A stretch of 64,000 nt of DNA from CAYQQU01 sp964419545 (GCA_964419545.1 CAYQQU010000024.1:1-64000), one strand, 5' to 3'. Shown: positions 28,201-35,628, numbered from the stretch's first letter. Program-made: numbers and translations. The notes: generated by a model from the sequence alone, not told the origin.

Positions 28201-28335
28201 CGTGACTGGGCTGGTGGCCGCCACTGTTTGCAGAGGCTGGAGGCGACTGAGATCGCTTTGGGCGGCGAGTGAGAGGCCGGCGACCAGCAACAGGCTGACT
28301 GTTACTAATTGCCTAACCACGGTGCATAGTTTCAT
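25219..28335 (-). CDS. susC: SusC/RagA-family TonB-dependent outer-membrane transporter
   Basis: A 1038-aa SusC-type transporter. Signal peptide at 1-25 (LLLVAGLSLAAQ), then a linker, a carboxypeptidase-regulatory-like domain (TGQVVDENGDPLIGATVIV, about 80-160), the plug domain (EEVVVLGYGTAKSREVTS, then LQGKVAGLQI and SIEVLKDASAAAIYGTRGS, about 165-290) and a 22-stranded barrel to a C-terminal aromatic residue (TLGLNCSF). It imports oligosaccharides through the outer membrane using TonB energy together with SusD. It is the first structural gene of the locus, with a 712-base upstream region holding a palindrome that could be an operator. There is no N-terminal STN domain, so no anti-sigma signalling arm is built into it. 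Confidence 0.95.
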   Translation of the reverse strand: MKLCTVVRQLVTVSLLLVAGLSLAAQSDLSRLQPLQTVAATSPVTSYDQADNAYAPSLLPVPGKTNERPAGTAVPKEKTITGQVVDENGDPLIGATVIVKGSSSTGTVTDYEGKYELVVPDDAAILVFSYVGYLTQEVPINQRTTIDVTMQQDFAKLEEVVVLGYGTAKSREVTSSIVSVNSEEFNRGNVNDPTQLLQGKVAGLQIARAGSNPNQPFAIRLRGLSTLGQNAEPLVVIDGVIGGSLDILDPNDIESIEVLKDASAAAIYGTRGSSGVIIVTTKSGANVTDTRLDYNGYVAFESVQNTHPIASPEQFIEAGGQDLGARTDWIDEITQTGISNVHNIAVTSNNGASSYRASVNYRDVEGVQEDRGFEQFNARLNFTQKLLNDRLRLTSIASFTQRDSDFGFPQALRYAMNFPPTAPIFDEDSESGFFQTFTQDVFNPIELNELNTNIGRNKGLIGNFKAEYELLQGLSVMANYSIQTESNLTGTYINNNSLWADGSAPVNNGIATRTSSDDINELFEATASYQGEKGNLSYSLLGGYSFQELTTEGFSVTNTDFITNEVTFNNLGLGNGFNNPEGTRSTSSFKTRSRLIAYFGRVSLNLSDTYYLTASYRREGSSRFGANNRWGNFWAVSGGVDVARAANLGLFDNLKLRAGYGVTGNPPADALAFLEVLRRQGSGFVNGEFVPAIGPGSNPNPDLKWEEKGELNLGVDFALLDYRLSGSVDYFIRTTSDLLNTISVPTPPNEFPTALVNVGELETEGLEVQLNFNVLERSDFSWDISANYSTFETTLVQWNLDEDVVLNRGNIGPPGLNNTFISRLSEGDEIGQLLAPIFVRYNDDGVAVLLDQNGNETTERNTEDFVVVGNGLPDFNIGISNSFRYKNFDLNFFFRGSFGHSLANINRAYFEHPAVSGRQNIIITDFYNPEDAQTDAWHSAYVEDASFLKLDNATLGYTFDFSESSVFRSLRLYFSGQNIFVITDYTGADPEVRYFDPGPSTEGNTNDQFAGDILVPGIDRRVTYFPSRIWTLGLNCSF

Positions 28336-29047
28336 ATAATAGCGGTTTTATTTGTAAAAAAAGTTGGCTTAGCCTACTTCATGGCTGATACACTATTCCA
28401 ACTGTTTTCTTAGGGCTGCACCAAACAAGCGATTTCCCGACCCTCCGATATAATCGCAGGCAACAGGGATTCGCTCGATCTGAATAAACCGGGCTTCTTC
28501 GGCGGTACGGCGCCTCACAACTCTTCTGCACAAAGCTCCGTAATGACGCTTACCTCCGGGCACGAAGGATCAGGCGCTGCTTCGACCACAAAGCGTAGCA
28601 GCGAATGAGAACGGCCGGAACTCAGCCAGGGAAATAACCCTCCTGATTATTGAGCGCTTTACAAGTGTAAATTAAACGCTTATTATCGACAATTCAAAAT
28701 TCTCTTCCAGATTTTAATGGATAGGCGATATACTTGGAGGCGAAACATATTATTAAAAGTAGCAAATTCCGCAATTTGCATCCGGCCTTTTCAACCGGGT
28801 GGGTCCCGGCAGGGGCTGTGCCAGGAGCGGCTTTTGCCCGGGTTATTCATGGAGTAATCCGCGTAAGAAAGCGGCCAGGTCCGCGATTCCCGGCTTGAAA
28901 CTTTGTTTTACTCCCATACTGACGAAAGTAGATATCGGCAGCCTGTTTGTGCGCAGGGATGGCTGTACCGAATTCTGCGAATGAAGAAAGGCTACCAGCC
29001 CGACCGGGAATCGCTGCGATCAGATGCAGCGCATAAATTCTGCTATT
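28336..29047. other. Long spacer between the regulator gene and susC
   Basis: A 712-base spacer between two same-strand genes. It holds the palindrome at 28658-28671, a short hairpin with CGCTGC/GCAGCG arms (28575-28603), and an AT-rich stretch around 28650-28780 that is the likely promoter region of susC. I found no good TAnnTTTG box upstream of susC. Short frames here lack coding character. Confidence 0.6.
28658..28671. promoter_or_regulatory. Perfect 14-bp palindrome upstream of susC, candidate operator
   Basis: TTTACAAGTGTAAA is a perfect inverted repeat of TTTACA around a two-base centre, inside the AT-rich part of the susC upstream region, about 320 bases before the susC start. Because the adjacent gene encodes an AraR/NrtR-like repressor, it is a candidate binding site. 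Assignment to that regulator is inference; a different palindrome lies upstream of the regulator itself. Confidence 0.4.
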
Positions 29048-29749
29048 CTACAGCAGGAAATCCACCCCTCTCTGCTCCATTTCTTCGTACTGGCGCTTAT
29101 TGAAGCGATAGAGGAAGGCGCCTTTTTTGGAATTGGACTTGTCTTTTTCGTCCAGCTTGTCGAGGATGCCCATCGAGAGGATCTTTTTGCGAAAATTCCG
29201 GCGGTCGAGTTCCCGCTGGTGGATGGCTTCGTATAGTTTGAGCAGTTGAGGAATGGTGAACTTCTCGGGCAGGAGTTCAAAGCCGATGGGCCGGTAGCGC
29301 GCCTTGCGGCGCAGGCTCTCCAGGGCGTGGGCCACCATGTCGCTATGGTCGAGCATCAAAGTGGGCGCAGACTCCAGGTCGAACCAGCGGGCCTGGTGGG
29401 TCTCTACCAGTTGCATCTCTTCTTCGCCCAGGCGGATGAGCGCGAAGTAGGCCTGAGAGATCACCCGCGCGCCGGGATCGCGGTTTACCGCGCCGTAACA
29501 GCCCAGCGGCTCCATAAAAATATCGTGCAAGCCCGTGTATTCCTGCAGCACCCGCACCGCCGCCGCATCCACCCCTTCGTTAGGCTTGACGAAGCTGCCG
29601 ATCACCGACCATTCTCCCTTGAACGGCTCCACCTTGCGCTTAAACAGGAGCAACTGCAGCTTTTCCCGGTCGAAGCCGAAAATCACACAGTCTACCGCTA
29701 CCAAAATCGGAACCGCCTCCGGGTAGTATTTTTTTTGATGGTTTTTCAT
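29048..29749 (-). CDS. NrtR/AraR-type Nudix-domain transcriptional regulator
   Basis: A 233-aa regulator with an N-terminal Nudix-like domain (about 10-140) and a C-terminal winged helix (about 155-230; FTIPQLLKLYEAIHQRELDRRNFRKKIL), the layout of NrtR repressors and of Bacteroides AraR, the Nudix-family L-arabinose regulator. The Nudix box (GSFVKPNEGVDAAAVRVLQE) lacks the consensus RE and EE residues, so pyrophosphatase activity is unlikely and the domain probably senses a ligand. The start is placed at 29749, where MKNHQKKYYPEAVPILVAVD opens the family; the 18 extra upstream codons look like leader. Lying at the head of a locus with three beta-L-arabinofuranosidases, it probably responds to L-arabinose. 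A 16-bp palindrome lies 44 bases before the start. Confidence 0.85.
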   Translation of the reverse strand: MKNHQKKYYPEAVPILVAVDCVIFGFDREKLQLLLFKRKVEPFKGEWSVIGSFVKPNEGVDAAAVRVLQEYTGLHDIFMEPLGCYGAVNRDPGARVISQAYFALIRLGEEEMQLVETHQARWFDLESAPTLMLDHSDMVAHALESLRRKARYRPIGFELLPEKFTIPQLLKLYEAIHQRELDRRNFRKKILSMGILDKLDEKDKSNSKKGAFLYRFNKRQYEEMEQRGVDFLL

Positions 29750-29792
29750 AAAAAACACCCCTTGTCCTGAATTTGAACCGGACCCATCAGGT

Positions 29793-29808
29793 CTGTTTTC
29801 CAAAACAG
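29793..29808. promoter_or_regulatory. Perfect 16-bp palindrome upstream of the AraR-like gene
   Basis: CTGTTTTCCAAAACAG is a perfect inverted repeat with a two-base centre, 44 bases upstream of the regulator's start at 29749. Its position fits an autoregulatory operator for a dimeric winged-helix repressor. The rest of the 29750-30240 region shows no gene; AT-rich stretches near 30100-30180 probably belong to the sigma-factor promoter region. Confidence 0.45.
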
Positions 29809-30246
29809 TCGGTTAATTTCGTGCAGAAAATTTTTTAGCGGCGGCAAGATAGCCCGGTTTTCCCAGACGGCAAAAGGAGGGTAGCCCCTGAAAATGATGC
29901 GGGCCGCCCCTCGGCGGAACGGCCTGCGGTATGGCGGCGCCTTTATCCTGGGGTTGCTCAGCCCGGCAATCCCGGAAGATGCGTAGCGTGCGGCGAGTCC
30001 GGCAACGAACCCGGGAAGAAAGGCCCGCAAGGTTGGTCAGCCCCTCTTTTTTATCGACCGAAAGTATGAATTCAAGAATCGAAACCGAGCCCCAAAACGC
30101 ACTTTCAATTTTTTTTGAAAATTTTAAAAATTTAAGATTTTACACTTCTCGAAAATTTCCTATTGATAATCAGCATTTTAAATTCAGAGCACCTACAAGC
30201 TTTGTCCGAAATCATCCAGAAAAATCGGCCGCAGCAGTCTGAATAG

Positions 30247-30277
30247 TTGAATTTTGTTTAACGATCATGTATCTTTG
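30247..30277 (+). promoter_or_regulatory. Bacteroidota-type promoter of the sigma-factor gene
   Basis: TTG at 30247-30249 and TATCTTTG at 30270-30277, separated by 20 bases, match the Bacteroidota housekeeping promoter (TTG, then TAnnTTTG). Transcription would begin near 30283. This rules out an ATG at 30267 that overlaps the -7 box and supports a start at 30318 or 30330. Confidence 0.75.
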
Positions 30278-30317
30278 TTTCAACAAAACCAGAAAGAGCT
30301 TGGAAACGCTAAACAAA

Positions 30318-30851
30318 ATGCAATCCGTAATGACACAGTCTGAATTCCATACCCGCTTCAATGAAATGTCGACCGTCCTGAATTCTTTTGCCTATAACCT
30401 CACCAAGAATGTAGAAGACGCAAAAGACCTCTTCCAGGAAACGGCATTCCGGGCCATGACCAACCGGGAGAAGTTTCGCCCGGGAACGAACTTCAAAGCC
30501 TGGCTCTTTACCATCATGAAGAACATCTTCATCAACAACTACCGCAAAAAGACCAAGGCGAATACGATCATGGATTCAACCGATAATCATTATTACCTGA
30601 ACTCGGGGAGTGCAGTGATCGCCAACGGCGCCGAGTCCAACATCATGATGAAGGAACTCATCAAAATGATCGAGGAGCTGGACGATAGCACCAAAATCCC
30701 TTTTCTGATGCACTACCGCGGCTTCAAATACCAGGAGATCGCCGATCATCTGGACCTGCCGCTCGGAACGGTCAAGAGCCGCATCTTCTTCGCCCGGAAG
30801 GAACTGAAGGAAAAAATTCAGAAGCGGTACGAACAGCCGCTCGTTAAGTAA
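30318..30851 (+). CDS. RNA polymerase ECF-type sigma-70 family factor
   Basis: A 177-aa ECF-type sigma factor. Region 2 spans about 10-80 (LFQETAFRAMTNREKF, FKAWLFTIMKNIFINNYRK) and region 4 about 115-170 (IPFLMHYRGFKYQEIADHL, then LPLGTVKSRIFFARKELKE, the recognition helix). There is no adjacent anti-sigma (FecR-like) gene, unlike SusC-linked sigma factors. It belongs to the short stand-alone ECF-like factors common in Bacteroidota. The start at 30318 (MQSVMTQSEFHTRF) is chosen because a promoter lies at 30247-30277; the Met at 30330 is equally possible. Its target regulon cannot be read from the sequence. Confidence 0.9.
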   Translation: MQSVMTQSEFHTRFNEMSTVLNSFAYNLTKNVEDAKDLFQETAFRAMTNREKFRPGTNFKAWLFTIMKNIFINNYRKKTKANTIMDSTDNHYYLNSGSAVIANGAESNIMMKELIKMIEELDDSTKIPFLMHYRGFKYQEIADHLDLPLGTVKSRIFFARKELKEKIQKRYEQPLVK

Positions 30852-30872
30852 GATCGCGATGAGGAGGCGCCG

Positions 30873-30915
30873 GCCCGGATTATTCATGGCTTCTTCGCAA
30901 TAGAATAATACGGGC
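30873..30915. terminator. Inverted repeat after the sigma-factor gene, possible terminator
   Basis: GCCCGGATTATTC (30873-30885) pairs with GAATAATACGGGC (30903-30915) with one mismatch, 22 bases after the sigma stop codon. No U-tract follows, so intrinsic termination is uncertain. Similar CCCGGRTTATTCA strings occur at about 4440 and 28838, so this may instead be part of a small dispersed repeat. Confidence 0.4.
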
Positions 30916-31035
30916 TGGATAAGCCTTACTACGAGCAGACAGAAGCAGTTGTAAAGCGTTGGGCGGTTATTGTATTGGTCGGCGAGAGTTTAGAAAAAGG
31001 TCAGCAATTCTCGGTTTGAAACATTGTTATGCTCA

Positions 31036-31197
31036 CGTCCCAGCGGGACGAACTATCGGTAGCCTATTTTGTACGCACTGATTGCCGTGCCGGAGGTACG
31101 GAACAGAAAAGCTGGCAAAATACAGCGTATATTCCGTACCTCCGGCACGGAAGACCATCTTTCGAAACAATCTACCAATATCTTGCGCCTCCGGCGC
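31036..31197. repeat. Cluster of REP/BIME-like palindromes
   Basis: Four GC-rich palindromic units lie within 160 bases: CGTCCCAGCGGGACG plus AACTATCGGTAG (31036-31062); CCGTGCCGGAGGTACGG (31085-31101); its exact reverse complement CCGTACCTCCGGCACGG (31134-31150); and, on the other strand, GCGCCGGAGGCGC plus AAGATATTGGTAG (31172-31197). The first and last units share the plan hairpin followed by TATYGGTAG and face each other, as in bacterial interspersed mosaic elements built from REPs. Confidence 0.7.
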
Positions 31198-32125
31198 TGC
31201 GAATTAAAAAATGCTTACTGCCAAACCGAGAATCGCTGACAGACGGATGGTCGATTTCGGCGCCGATGGCCGAGGCGATGAGGATACTACCATCCGGATT
31301 GCGATAGAGATCGCCGGCGCCGTATTCTAGTCGATTGGGGGGAGAGAGGTACTCCCATTCTACATTGCCCAGGCTATCGATTTGGTAAATCCACGTTCGG
31401 TGAATATAGTTTTCGTTGACCAGATGGCGATTGTCTTTAAAAGCACCAACCAAATACTTCCCATTAACATCTGGGCCAGCCAAGGAATAAACCCAATCCC
31501 GACGATTTTGACTTCCGTACGCTTTATGCCATTGGATGTTAAAATCCGAGCTAATCTTTATTAAAGAAATATCAGCGTTTCCACTATTTCCTCCACTTGG
31601 GTTCACTACTAAGTTTGCAATTAAAAAACCAGTGTCAGCAGTTACGACCATGTCTTTAGGTAGTACTGTGTTCTCTGTTGGGGAAAAAAAACTATTGTAT
31701 TTCGTTGTTCGAATTGTGTCACCTTGGTTGGAGTACTGAATTGCCAACCCATAGTTTTCGGAGCCGGAGCTATATCCAATATTACCCCAGGTATTATCCC
31801 TCCAAGGTTTTAAAGTCCTATGCCATGTCTCAAAAGTTTGTAACGAATCAGTGACAGTTTTTCCCCACACCAATTCTCCGGTCACATCGAAAAAAGCGAA
31901 GATGTTACCCGTATTGAAAGGAGCAATTGAATCGGCAATGATGCCGGTAGCCATGTATCCGGAATCCACCGGCACTACACTGGTGAGCACCGCTGCCGGA
32001 AAGCCAAAGTGCAGGCGCTTCGAGAAAGTAGGCTGAGAGGATACTGTTCCAGTATATAGGAAAAAGGCTGAAAATAGGCTGAAACACCAGATTTTAGCGC
32101 CATACGCACCATTGTTTTTTTTCAT
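31172..32125 (-). CDS. Exported beta-propeller-like protein, 3' end replaced by a REP-like repeat
   Basis: A 317-aa exported protein with a signal peptide (SAFFLYTGTVSSQ). The body has repeated strands such as GELVWGKTV, FNIQWHKAYGSQNRRDW and LGNVEWEYLSPPNR, typical of the WD/PQQ-like propellers of Bacteroidota secreted proteins. Such proteins usually end in a Por-secretion (type 9) sorting domain; here none is present. The last residues (RSAGGARYW and stop) are encoded by the REP-like palindrome at 31172-31197, whose GGTAG provides the stop codon. The gene is therefore probably 3'-truncated. It is visibly more AT-rich than its neighbours, suggesting separate origin. Whether it is still functional is unclear. 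Confidence 0.65.
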   Translation of the reverse strand: MKKNNGAYGAKIWCFSLFSAFFLYTGTVSSQPTFSKRLHFGFPAAVLTSVVPVDSGYMATGIIADSIAPFNTGNIFAFFDVTGELVWGKTVTDSLQTFETWHRTLKPWRDNTWGNIGYSSGSENYGLAIQYSNQGDTIRTTKYNSFFSPTENTVLPKDMVVTADTGFLIANLVVNPSGGNSGNADISLIKISSDFNIQWHKAYGSQNRRDWVYSLAGPDVNGKYLVGAFKDNRHLVNENYIHRTWIYQIDSLGNVEWEYLSPPNRLEYGAGDLYRNPDGSILIASAIGAEIDHPSVSDSRFGSKHFLIRSAGGARYW

Positions 32126-32146
32126 TGCGGTGTAGTTTAAAGGTAT

Positions 32147-32184
32147 TTCCGAGAAACATCTAAAATGTAAGATATTTCTCGGAA
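32147..32184. promoter_or_regulatory. Hairpin/inverted repeat upstream of the propeller gene
   Basis: TTCCGAGAAA (32147-32156) and TTTCTCGGAA (32175-32184) are perfect inverted arms with further partial pairing (ATCT/AGAT) inside. The repeat lies about 22 bases before the start of the minus-strand propeller gene, so it is in its leader or promoter. It could be an operator or an RNA hairpin. Confidence 0.4.
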
Positions 32185-32418
32185 AAGAAAAGGCTATTTG
32201 ACAATGATTAATCGTAATGATATTTATTTCTTAAATCCTCAATAATTACCCAATTTCAACCATAATCCCGTACCAAAAAGCCGTTCAGGAATTCAATGTT
32301 CAATTTACGTTCAACCTTACCGTTTATCCGAACTCACTTTTATCGCTATCGGCAGATTGCCTCCACCGACCACCGATCGTAGTTTGCCCCACCCTCCCGA
32401 TATTTCCCCCGCATTCCT

Positions 32419-32426
32419 TATTTTTG
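32419..32426 (+). promoter_or_regulatory. -7 box (TAnnTTTG) for pheT
   Basis: TATTTTTG matches the Bacteroidota -7 element, about 60 bases before the pheT ATG at 32487. No TTG lies at the preferred distance upstream. It overlaps the upstream in-frame ATG at 32424, supporting 32487 as the real start. Confidence 0.45.
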
Positions 32427-32486
32427 CGTTTTTCGGAACCGGGCCGCCGCTTCCGGCGGTTCCAACAAAGTAAACGCAACAGCAGC

Positions 32487-34934
32487 ATGAGAGTATCCCT
32501 CAACTGGCTCAAGACATACCTGGCGATCGACCTGCCTCCCGAAAAGGTCGGCGAGATCCTTACCGATATCGGACTGGAAGTGGAAGGCATGGAAACCGTG
32601 GAAAGCATCCCCGGCGGGCTGGAAGGGGTGGTCGTCGGCCACGTCCTGGAATGCGGCCGCCACCCCAATGCCGACCGCCTGTCGGTCACCCGGGTGGATG
32701 TGGGCGACGGCGAGCCGCTTCACGTCGTCTGCGGGGCGCCCAACGTGGCCGCCGGGCAGAAAGTAATGGTGGCTACCGTCGGCGCAACCCTCCACCCCGT
32801 CGGCAGTGAAGAACCGCTGACCATCAAAAAAGGCAAGATCCGCGGCGAAGTGTCGGAAGGGATGATCTGCGCAGAAGACGAACTCGGACTGGGCGAAAGC
32901 CACGACGGGATTATGGTCCTGCCCGAAGACAGTGAGGTCGGACAGCCGGCGCGCGACTACTTTCAGCTCGAAACCGACATCGTCTACGAGATCGGCCTGA
33001 CGCCCAACCGCTCCGACGCGACCAACCACGTGGGCGTGGCCCGCGACCTGGCCGCCGCCCTCAAGATCAACTACGACCATCCCGGCGAGCTGCAACTGCC
33101 GTCGGTCGAAGGGTTCAAAGTCGATAACCACCACCGCCCCGTGGAAGTGGTCGTCGAAGATCCGGCCGCCTGCCCGCGCTACGCCGGCCTCACCATCGAG
33201 GGCATCACGGTGGGCGAATCGCCCGACTGGCTGAAACGACGCCTCCAGGCCGTGGGCGTACGGCCGCTCAACAATATCGTCGACGCGACCAACTACGTGC
33301 TCCACGAACTGGGGCAGCCACTGCACGCCTTTGACCTGGCGGAAGTCAAAGGACAGAAGATCATCGTCAGGACACTGCCCCAAAACACGAAGTTCCAATC
33401 GCTCGACGAAATGGAACGCACGCTCACCGACGACGACCTGATGATCTGCGACGGCGACTCCAACGGCATGTGCATCGCCGGCGTGTTCGGCGGGCTGCGC
33501 TCGGGCGTCAAGGCAACTACGCACAGCATCTTCCTGGAGTCGGCCCACTTCAGCCCCAAATACGTCCGCCGCACCAGCATGCACCACAACCTGCGCACCG
33601 ACGCCGCCAAGGTGTTCGAAAAAGGCAGCGACCCCAACGTGACGGTATACGCCCTGAAACGGGCCGCCCTCCTCATCCAGGAACTGGCCGGCGGCGAGGT
33701 CGCCTCCGAGCTGATCGACCTGTACCCCGAACCGGTGCAGCCCCTGCCCGTCGCCGTCAACTACGCGAGGGTGAACCGCCTCATCGGCGTCGAGATCCCC
33801 CGGGAAACCATCCACGCCATCCTCGCAGCCATGGATATGCCGGTGCTCGACGACGACGGCGAAAATTTTACCGTCGCCGTCACCACCAACAAAACCGACG
33901 TCACGCGCGAAGCGGACGTCATCGAGGAGATCCTCCGCATCTACGGCTTCAACAAGGTGCCGATCCCCGACAAGATCAAAACGGCGATGGCCATCGCGCC
34001 CCAACCCGACCCGACCGAGCTGCGCCGCCAGATCGGCGCCCTGCTCACCGGCGCGGGCTTCCACGAAATGATGGCCCTGTCGCTGTCGCAGTCCAAATAC
34101 TACGAAGGCGGCGCCACCGGCCTGCCCCGGGAAGCCCTCGTCTTCGTCAACAATACCGCCAACGTCCACCTCGACATCATGCGGCCCGATATGCTGTTCA
34201 GCGGCCTGGAAGCCGTGCTGCACAACCAGAACCGGCAGCAGAACGACCTCAAGCTTTTCGAGTTCGGGCGCACCTACCGCAAAACGGAGAAAGGGTATGC
34301 CGAAACCGAACACCTCAGCCTCTTCTTAACCGGACGCCGCTGGCCCGAAAACTGGATCACCGGCGACGAACGGCCCGTCGATTACTACACCCTCAAAGCT
34401 TTCGTCGGGCAGGTGCTCGGCCGCCTCGGCCTCGACGGCTACCAGGAGACCTCCTTCCAGGACGATACCTTCCTCTACGGCATGCGCTACCACCGCGGGC
34501 CGCGGATACTGGCCGAATTTGGGCAGGTCAGCGGCAAGCTGACGCGGGCGCTGGACATCCGCGGGGCCGTCTATTTTGCCGACCTGCATTGGGGGCCCCT
34601 CGTACAGGCCACAGGCAAACATAGCGTGCAGTACGCCGAAGTGAGCAAGTATCCCGGCACGCGGAGAGATTTGGCGCTGGTGGTTGAAAAATCAGTAAAA
34701 TTTACTGATATTGTGTCGATTGCCAGAAAGGCCGGCAAGAACCTCCTCAAAGAGGTCAACCTCTTCGACGTCTACGAAAATAAAGAACAGCTCGGCGCCG
34801 GGAAAAAATCCTACGCCGTCAGCCTCTTCTTCGAAGATCCGAACAAGACGCTCAAAGATAAAGAGGTCGACAAAGTGATGGACAAGCTGATCGCCCAAAG
34901 CGAAGCCCAACTCGGCGCAGTTATCCGCCGCTGA
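32487..34934 (+). CDS. pheT: Phenylalanyl-tRNA synthetase beta subunit
   Basis: An 815-aa PheRS beta chain; with PheS it charges tRNA-Phe. Domains in order: the N-terminal MRVSLNWLKTYL opening, a tRNA-binding OB fold (about 40-150; VVVGHVLECGRHPNADRL), B3/4 editing domain (about 210-385), B5 (about 400-475), catalytic-like core (about 490-690) and C-terminal FDX-ACB anticodon-binding domain (about 720-815; YPGTRRDLALVVE). The length is usual for Bacteroidota. The start at 32487 is chosen because MRVSLNWLK is the conserved N-terminus. pheS is not in the window, so the two subunit genes are unlinked here, which is common in this phylum. Confidence 0.97.
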   Translation: MRVSLNWLKTYLAIDLPPEKVGEILTDIGLEVEGMETVESIPGGLEGVVVGHVLECGRHPNADRLSVTRVDVGDGEPLHVVCGAPNVAAGQKVMVATVGATLHPVGSEEPLTIKKGKIRGEVSEGMICAEDELGLGESHDGIMVLPEDSEVGQPARDYFQLETDIVYEIGLTPNRSDATNHVGVARDLAAALKINYDHPGELQLPSVEGFKVDNHHRPVEVVVEDPAACPRYAGLTIEGITVGESPDWLKRRLQAVGVRPLNNIVDATNYVLHELGQPLHAFDLAEVKGQKIIVRTLPQNTKFQSLDEMERTLTDDDLMICDGDSNGMCIAGVFGGLRSGVKATTHSIFLESAHFSPKYVRRTSMHHNLRTDAAKVFEKGSDPNVTVYALKRAALLIQELAGGEVASELIDLYPEPVQPLPVAVNYARVNRLIGVEIPRETIHAILAAMDMPVLDDDGENFTVAVTTNKTDVTREADVIEEILRIYGFNKVPIPDKIKTAMAIAPQPDPTELRRQIGALLTGAGFHEMMALSLSQSKYYEGGATGLPREALVFVNNTANVHLDIMRPDMLFSGLEAVLHNQNRQQNDLKLFEFGRTYRKTEKGYAETEHLSLFLTGRRWPENWITGDERPVDYYTLKAFVGQVLGRLGLDGYQETSFQDDTFLYGMRYHRGPRILAEFGQVSGKLTRALDIRGAVYFADLHWGPLVQATGKHSVQYAEVSKYPGTRRDLALVVEKSVKFTDIVSIARKAGKNLLKEVNLFDVYENKEQLGAGKKSYAVSLFFEDPNKTLKDKEVDKVMDKLIAQSEAQLGAVIRR

Positions 34935-35026
34935 CTTCGCCCGCCAGATCAGCCGCCCCGAAAGACCATGGTCCCGTTGCCTTCCCGGACGAACAGGCAA
35001 TGGTCGATCAACGGAAATCCCTACGT

Positions 35027-35320
35027 ATGAACGTTACGGAAAAGCTGGAAAGCATTGAATTGAAAGTGCGGCAGCTGGCTTTGCAAATGACGCGGCTGCA
35101 AGACGAAAACGCCGCGCTGATCGCCGAAAATAAAAAACTGAAAACAGCGCTCGACCGACAAGTCGGTACGGTCGGCGTTTTGAAAAATAAATTGGAATTG
35201 ACGCAGCAGGCGCTGAGCCAGGGGAAGCAGAAAAATTCCAACGGTGAGCTTAAAGCACGCATCGATCAGCATATCGCTGAAATCGATAAATGCATCGAGT
35301 GGTTGCACGACCACTGCTAG
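35027..35320 (+). CDS. Small coiled-coil protein preceding zapA
   Basis: A 97-aa protein that is almost entirely one coiled coil (MNVTEKLESIELKVRQLALQ, then RLQDENAALIAENKKLKTAL), with heptad-spaced Leu/Ile through residue 70 and a charged tail. Size and position, eight bases before zapA, suggest a ZapB-like or other FtsZ-ring accessory protein; the sequence cannot prove homology. The in-frame ATG at 35000 would add nine residues without coiled-coil character, so 35027 is preferred. It probably belongs to the pheT-zapA-rny transcription unit. Confidence 0.75.
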   Translation: MNVTEKLESIELKVRQLALQMTRLQDENAALIAENKKLKTALDRQVGTVGVLKNKLELTQQALSQGKQKNSNGELKARIDQHIAEIDKCIEWLHDHC

Positions 35321-35328
35321 TGAATGAT

Positions 35329-35628
35329 ATGGAAGGGCAGGACAACACCAAGAGCATTACGGTACTGATCGCCGGCCGGCCTTACCCGCTGAAGGTCAAG
35401 GCGGACGACGAAGCGACCGTAAGGCGCATCGTCCGGGAAATAAATGAAAAGATTAATCGCTTTCAACTCACTTATACCAATAAAGATAAGCAGGATTGCC
35501 TGGCAATGGCCCTGCTGACCTACGCGGTTGATCTTCACAAAGTTTCCGTTACGGGCGCGAAAAACGACGACTTGTCCGCCCGGCTCACCCAGATGGAAAA
35601 TCTGCTCGACCAACTGCTTGCCTCCTGA
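35329..35628 (+). CDS. zapA: Cell division protein ZapA
   Basis: A 99-aa ZapA, which bundles FtsZ protofilaments at the Z-ring. The N-terminal globular part shows the family pattern (KSITVLIAGRPYPLKVKADDE, then VRRIVREINEKINRFQ), followed by DCLAMALLTYAVDLHKV and a C-terminal coiled coil (LSARLTQMENLLDQLL). The start at 35329 gives the usual length; an upstream ATG at 35290 lies inside the preceding gene. The order coiled-coil gene, zapA, rny is tight, with 94 bases before rny. Confidence 0.9.
   Translation: MEGQDNTKSITVLIAGRPYPLKVKADDEATVRRIVREINEKINRFQLTYTNKDKQDCLAMALLTYAVDLHKVSVTGAKNDDLSARLTQMENLLDQLLAS

Noticed and set aside
28799..29103. Short open frames in the susC upstream spacer
   Set aside because: No start context, no codon-use signal and no recognisable motifs; they partly oppose the regulator's 3' end.
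30267..30317. Upstream ATG of the sigma-factor gene at 30267
   Set aside because: It overlaps the TATCTTTG -7 box and would lie upstream of the predicted transcription start.
31029..31307. A 92-codon plus-strand open frame after the sigma-factor gene
   Set aside because: It runs through the REP-like palindromes and antisense to the propeller gene; no protein character.
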